A DNA stretch of 64,000 bases from assembly GCF_004799285.1 (NCBI RefSeq), contig NZ_SSND01000003.1, forward strand, positions 434,001-498,000, written 5' to 3'. The DNA comes from Aliigemmobacter aestuarii. Its GTDB lineage: Bacteria; Pseudomonadota; Alphaproteobacteria; Rhodobacterales; Rhodobacteraceae. The notes under the pieces were generated by a model that had not been told where the DNA came from, ran no database searches, and was given only the letters and a program-made list of their open reading frames with translations. The position numbers and the translations under genes are program-made. Below, in pieces: positions 60,601 to 64,000 of the stretch (positions within the stretch are counted from its first letter, which is position 1; the number at the start of each line of letters is the position of its first letter).

Positions 60601-62343
60601 TCAGCGCATTTCCTCGACCGGGGTGACTCCCAGAATAGCCAGGCCGGATGCGATCACAACGCCGACGGCACGCGCGAGCGCAATTTTTGCCTGCGTTGTG
60701 GCCTTTTCGTCCTGAATGAACCGCAAGGACGGCTCGTCATTGCCCCTGTTCCACAGCCCGTGCAGTTCCGAGGCCAGTTCGTAAAGGTAGAAGGCCACGC
60801 GATGCGCCTCGTTCCCCTTGGCGGCGATTTCCACCAGACGCGGCCATTCGGCGATCTTTTGGATCATGGCGATCTCGGCCGGATGGGACAGAAGACCCAT
60901 GTCGGCCGCCGCCAATGTGGCATCATCCATCGCGATCCCCGCCTCGCGCGCCTTGCGCAGCACCGAGTTGATCCGGGCATTGGCATACTGGACGTAGAAG
61001 ACGGGGTTGTCTTTGGACTGTTCCAGCACCTTGTCGAAATCGAAATCCAGCGCCATGTCGTTCTTGCGCGTCAGCATGACAAAGCGCACAACGTCGGCGC
61101 CCACCTCGTCGATCAGGTCCCGCAGAGTGACGAAGGTGCCCGCCCGCTTCGACATCTTGACGATCTCGCCGCCCTTCAACAGCTTGACCAGCTGGATCAG
61201 CTTGATGTCGAGCGTCACGCGGTTTTCCGACAGCGCCGAGACGACGGCCTTGAGCCGCTTGACATAACCCGAATGATCGGCGCCGAAGATGTTGATCAGT
61301 TCGTCGAAGCCGCGCGTGACCTTGTCATAATGATAGGCGATGTCCGGGGCGAAATAGGTCCAGCTGCCATCGGATTTCTTCACCGGCCGGTCCACGTCAT
61401 CGCCGAAGGCAGTGGAGCGGAACAGCGTCTGCTCGCGCGGCTCCCAGTCGTCCGGGGTCTTGCCCTTCGGCGGCTCCAGCACGCCTTCATAGATCAGCCC
61501 CTTGTCGCGCAGCGCGTTGATCGCCGCCTCGATCTTGCCGGTGCCGTAAAGCGCCTTTTCGCTGGAATAGACATCCATCCTGACGCCAAGCGCCGCCAGG
61601 TCCTCGCGGATCACCGCCATCATCAGGTCGGTCGCGAAATCGCGCACTTCGGCCAGCCAGACCTCTTCGCCCTTGTCCAGAAGGCTCGGGCCGTATTTCG
61701 CCTTGAGCGCCTCGCCCACGGGGATCAGGTAATCGCCGGGATAAAGCCCCTCGCGGATCTCGGGTTCCAGCCCGTGCGCCTCGCGGTAGCGCTCATAGGC
61801 CGACCGCGCCAGCACGTCGACCTGCGCGCCCCCGTCGTTGATGTAATATTCCCGCGTCACATCCCAGCCCGCGAAGGCCAGAAGCGCCGCCAGCGCATCG
61901 CCCACCACGGCGCCCCGTGCATGGGCCACATGCATCGGCCCCGTCGGGTTGGCCGAGACGAACTCGACATTCACGCGCTTTCCGGCCCCCAGCGTGGACC
62001 GGCCGTAATCCGTACCGGCGGCAAGAACGGCCCCCACCAGCCCCTGCCAGACGCCCGGCTTCAGCCGCAGGTTCAGAAAGCCCGGCCCGGCAACGCCCGC
62101 CTCGGCGATGCGCCCGTCCGCCGCAAGTCGCGCGGCCAGAGCCTCGGCCAGCGGGCGGGGCTGCTGGCCCGCGGGTTTGGCCAGCACCATCGCGGCGTTG
62201 GTGGCCATGTCGCCATGCGCAGGATCGCGCGGAGGCTCCACCGCGACGTTAGACAGGTCGAGCCCCGATGGCAGCGCCCCTTCGGCCACCATCGCCTCGA
62301 TCTGGGCAATCACCAGCGCGCGGATTTCGGAAAACAGGTTCAT
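60601..62343 (-). CDS. argS: Arginyl-tRNA synthetase
   Basis: 580 residues. N-terminal Add-1 domain, class I HIGH-type [41 protein letters not shown] (KMSK), C-terminal DALR anticodon-binding region ([14 protein letters not shown]...). Normal length. The upstream gene, often dgt in relatives, is replaced here by a repeat and a lysis pair. Confidence 0.97.
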   Translation of the reverse strand: MNLFSEIRALVIAQIEAMVAEGALPSGLDLSNVAVEPPRDPAHGDMATNAAMVLAKPAGQQPRPLAEALAARLAADGRIAEAGVAGPGFLNLRLKPGVWQGLVGAVLAAGTDYGRSTLGAGKRVNVEFVSANPTGPMHVAHARGAVVGDALAALLAFAGWDVTREYYINDGGAQVDVLARSAYERYREAHGLEPEIREGLYPGDYLIPVGEALKAKYGPSLLDKGEEVWLAEVRDFATDLMMAVIREDLAALGVRMDVYSSEKALYGTGKIEAAINALRDKGLIYEGVLEPPKGKTPDDWEPREQTLFRSTAFGDDVDRPVKKSDGSWTYFAPDIAYHYDKVTRGFDELINIFGADHSGYVKRLKAVVSALSENRVTLDIKLIQLVKLLKGGEIVKMSKRAGTFVTLRDLIDEVGADVVRFVMLTRKNDMALDFDFDKVLEQSKDNPVFYVQYANARINSVLRKAREAGIAMDDATLAAADMGLLSHPAEIAMIQKIAEWPRLVEIAAKGNEAHRVAFYLYELASELHGLWNRGNDEPSLRFIQDEKATTQAKIALARAVGVVIASGLAILGVTPVEEMR

Positions 62344-62433
62344 GGGTCATGTCCTTTGCGTTGCAAAGGCACATGCCAGAGGGGCGCGGTCGGGTCAATT
62401 CCCCGCAGGGCTTTCCCGGCCTTGGCACCAAGA

Positions 62434-62460
62434 AAGGGGGGCTGTCTGCCCCCCTCTTTG
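62434..62460. terminator. Terminator-like hairpin of repeat copy B
   Basis: AGGGGGGC (62435-62442) pairs with GCCCCCCT (62448-62455), loop TGTCT; a TTTCTT run on the minus strand suits leftward transcripts from the holin gene. Confidence 0.65.
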
Positions 62461-62590
62461 CCTTGCGGCAAATTCACCCCCCGAGGGTATTTGGACCAGG
62501 TTGAAAGGGAATCTGAGGCAAACTTGCTTTCATTCTGGCTCAAATATCCCGGGGGTGAGGGCCGCAAGGCCCGAGGGGGAAGCGCCCCCT
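62436..62590. repeat. Palindromic intergenic repeat, copy B
   Basis: Same architecture and near-identical blocks as copy A at 30164-30313: G/C hairpin, AATTCACCCCCCGAGGGTAT left arm (62471-62490), variable centre, then AAATATCCCGGGGGTGAGGG right arm (62542-62561), and GGGCCGCAAGGCCC hairpin. It fills the gap between the holin and argS genes. Confidence 0.75.
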
Positions 62591-62597
62591 TCTTCCG

Positions 62598-63101
62598 CTA
62601 CCCGTCCCGTCCCTGCCGCCAGTCGCGGAGCGCCGCGTTGCCGTCATCCCCGGCCTTAAGCGACGAAGACGGCATGGCGGCGACCGGGGGCGGACGCTGG
62701 CGGAAGTGGAACGCCTCGCGTGCGCCGAAGTAAAAGCCCACGATGGCGCCCAGAAGCCACCAGAGCGGCTCGGGCACGAGGTTGAGCCCGACCATCCGCG
62801 TGGCGAAGGAGTGCGGGTCGACCATCGCATAGACAAAAAGCCCCAGTGTGCCGAAGGCCAGAAGCGGGCGCGGCAGGCGGTTCAGCCCGTTTACCGCCCG
62901 GTCGAACCAGCCCGGCGACACCTGGACGTATTCGGCGCCCAGTTGTTCGAGGGCCGCGATCCGCGCCTCGGCCGACAGTTCCATCGCCCGCGTCGCATTG
63001 GGGGTGAAGACCTCGGCCACATCGCGCGCCGCCTGCCCGAGCGCCGCCGCGCCCCCTGCCCCGCCAAGGGCGCGCCCGATCAACCCGCCCCTCAGCCCCA
63101 T
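62598..63101 (-). CDS. Holin-like protein of the gene-transfer-agent (GTA) 3TM type
   Basis: 167 residues. Glycine-rich N-terminus, an alpha-helical segment (ARIAALEQLGAEYVQVSPGWFDRAVNGLNRLPRP) and hydrophobic helices LLAFGTLGLFVYAMVD and EPLWWLLGAIVGFYFG. Resembles GTA holin family proteins of Rhodobacterales. It overlaps the endolysin gene by 10 bases. Inference: makes the membrane hole for endolysin release; exact number of membrane segments uncertain. Confidence 0.75.
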   Translation of the reverse strand: MGLRGGLIGRALGGAGGAAALGQAARDVAEVFTPNATRAMELSAEARIAALEQLGAEYVQVSPGWFDRAVNGLNRLPRPLLAFGTLGLFVYAMVDPHSFATRMVGLNLVPEPLWWLLGAIVGFYFGAREAFHFRQRPPPVAAMPSSSLKAGDDGNAALRDWRQGRDG

Positions 63102-63703
63102 GATGCCACCCGCGCCCGATGCTGGGCCTCTGTCAGGTGATAGCGTGCGGCCATGAAGGCCTCGGCGCGGGTGATCCAGCCGCCCTTTCCGCCATCCTTC
63201 CGGCGGGCATACCTGCGGCTGGCGGGGCGGGCGTCCGCGAGGGCATAGTACCAGTTCCGCCGCGCGATCGCATAGGCATCGGCCAGGTGCGAGGGCGCGG
63301 CCTCGGCCGCCATCTGGGCCGCGCGGATGGTCTGCGGGCCGATCACCCCGTCAGGGTCGCAGGGAAAGCCCATGTCGGTCAGCAGCCGTTGCAGGATGCG
63401 CACCGCATTGGATCCGGCGTTCACATACATGTCGAAGACCTGGGGGTGCAGCAGGTCGGGCAGCGCCGCGATGCGGGGCCGGTCGAAGTAGTGGCGGATG
63501 AAGATGTCGACCGCCTCGGCGCGGGTCAGTCGGCGCACATCCGCCTCGGTCACGCGACCATCGCCTGTCAGGTCAAGCCCCAGCCGCCGCATCGTGTGAA
63601 TGGTGACACCGAAGTTGGTGGCCCCGCCCGGATCGGATGGGTCGTTCACATAGCCGCCCTCGCGGGTGACGATGTCCTCAGCCAGTTGCCTTACGCTTTT
63701 CAT
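63092..63703 (-). CDS. Endolysin (GH108 family, N-acetylmuramidase-like)
   Basis: 203 residues. Catalytic motif VTREGGYVNDPSDPGGATNFGVT (Glu15), then the peptidoglycan-binding-like domain (PCDPDGVIGPQTIRAAQMAAE, about 115-135). Matches the glycosyl-hydrolase-108 endolysin of the Rhodobacter capsulatus gene transfer agent, whose lysis genes are also away from the capsid cluster. No signal peptide, so release requires the adjacent holin. Confidence 0.88.
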   Translation of the reverse strand: MKSVRQLAEDIVTREGGYVNDPSDPGGATNFGVTIHTMRRLGLDLTGDGRVTEADVRRLTRAEAVDIFIRHYFDRPRIAALPDLLHPQVFDMYVNAGSNAVRILQRLLTDMGFPCDPDGVIGPQTIRAAQMAAEAAPSHLADAYAIARRNWYYALADARPASRRYARRKDGGKGGWITRAEAFMAARYHLTEAQHRARVASWG

Positions 63704-63766
63704 GGGCCTTCCCGCATGGTTCCGGTTGCGGGACAGGCTGCGGAAAAAGGGTTAAGCGGCGGGAAA

Positions 63767-64000
63767 TCAACCGCTCGGCTGGTCGGGTTCCTTGTAGACG
63801 CCCTGTTCCTTCAGGGCGTCCATCACTTCCTTGGGCATGTAGGTTTCGTCATGCTTGGCAAGGATCTCGGAGGCGACGAAGACGCCATCGACCATCGTGC
63901 CAGTGCCGATCATGCCCTGATTTTCGGAAAACAGGTCGGGCAGGATGCCCGAGAAGGACACCGGGATCGTCTCGGCACCGTCGGTCACGTTGAAGGTCAC
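63767..64000 (-). CDS. ccmE: Cytochrome c maturation protein E, C-terminal fragment
   Basis: Last 77 residues; the 5' part lies beyond the right edge of the window. The OB-fold strands [25 protein letters not shown] and [17 protein letters not shown] include the heme-attachment His and the Tyr of the family motif AKHDETY. Carries heme to apocytochrome c in the periplasm. Confidence 0.93.
   Translation of the reverse strand: MTFNVTDGAETIPVSFSGILPDLFSENQGMIGTGTMVDGVFVASEILAKHDETYMPKEVMDALKEQGVYKEPDQPSG

Noticed and set aside
62598-63703. Holin/endolysin as a prophage remnant
   Set aside because: No capsid, tail or integrase genes beside it; closest in type to GTA lysis genes.

Overview
The window is GC-rich DNA (roughly two thirds G+C by eye) from an alphaproteobacterium of the order Rhodobacterales (Rhodobacter, Rhodovulum or Paracoccus type). 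The evidence is gene content and order: xerD-CNNM, the rpmF-plsX-fabH-ihfA-merR string, the argS-SPOR-nagZ-scpA-scpB string, parts of the split cobalamin methionine synthase known from marine Rhodobacterales, and a gene-transfer-agent type lysis pair. I see no plasmid, integrase, transposase, CRISPR array or rRNA, so this looks like chromosome with scattered accessory genes.

Layout. 1-2.8 kb: the 3' end of an RTX protein gene, then a compact three-gene cassette (short cytochrome P450, stand-alone acyl carrier protein, alpha/beta hydrolase) that I do not recognise as a known pathway. 2.8-8.7 kb: aroB/aroK (shikimate pathway), two unknown envelope proteins, XerD and a CNNM/CorC membrane protein. 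8.7-12.9 kb: a CAP-domain/RTX chimera, a HerA-like ATPase, a 436-base gap with two candidate small RNAs ending in intrinsic terminators, and an IalB-family periplasmic protein. 13.0-18.1 kb: a leftward envelope block (L,D-transpeptidase, LpxD, specialised ACP, ketoacyl synthase) facing a MepK-like DUF882 protein. 18.3-20.2 kb: rlmE and a Ppx/GppA phosphatase. 20.4-28.8 kb: one-carbon genes (small metF-associated protein, MetF-like reductase, methyl-THF:corrinoid methyltransferase), a glycoside-hydrolase/RTX chimera, a cupin, a RACo-like corrinoid activator and a flavodoxin-fold protein. 28.8-30.1 kb: tRNA-Gly(CCC), a sulfotransferase and RidA.

30.2-41.8 kb: a palindromic intergenic repeat, pgi and zwf behind a LacI-type operator, HNH nuclease, esterase/alkA, an MFS transporter, a squalene/phytoene synthase-family protein, and a translationally coupled cysS-cimA-methyltransferase run. 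42.0-50.8 kb: PLP decarboxylase, SDR behind a TetR-type operator, AMACR-like CoA enzyme, ABC-F ATPase, two tandem GT61-like glycosyltransferases, OlsB and BamE. 51.0-56.6 kb: yceD, rpmF-plsX-fabH, ihfA-merR, tRNA-Pro(GGG) and a double-length dCTP deaminase. 56.7-64.0 kb, all leftward: a small unknown, scpB, scpA, nagZ, a SPOR protein, argS, a second copy of the palindromic repeat, a holin/endolysin pair and the 3' end of ccmE.

How the genes work together. Several blocks serve the envelope: lpxD, KAS, ACP and OlsB for lipids, Ldt, MepK-like, NagZ, SPOR and BamE for wall and outer membrane, GT61 and sulfotransferase for surface polymers. Three RTX proteins are probably type I secretion substrates, though no type I exporter is present. 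Many starts overlap the preceding stop by 4 bases, which marks operons. The best candidates for something undescribed are the P450-ACP-hydrolase cassette, the two small RNAs at 11.8-12.1 kb, and the repeated palindromic intergenic element.
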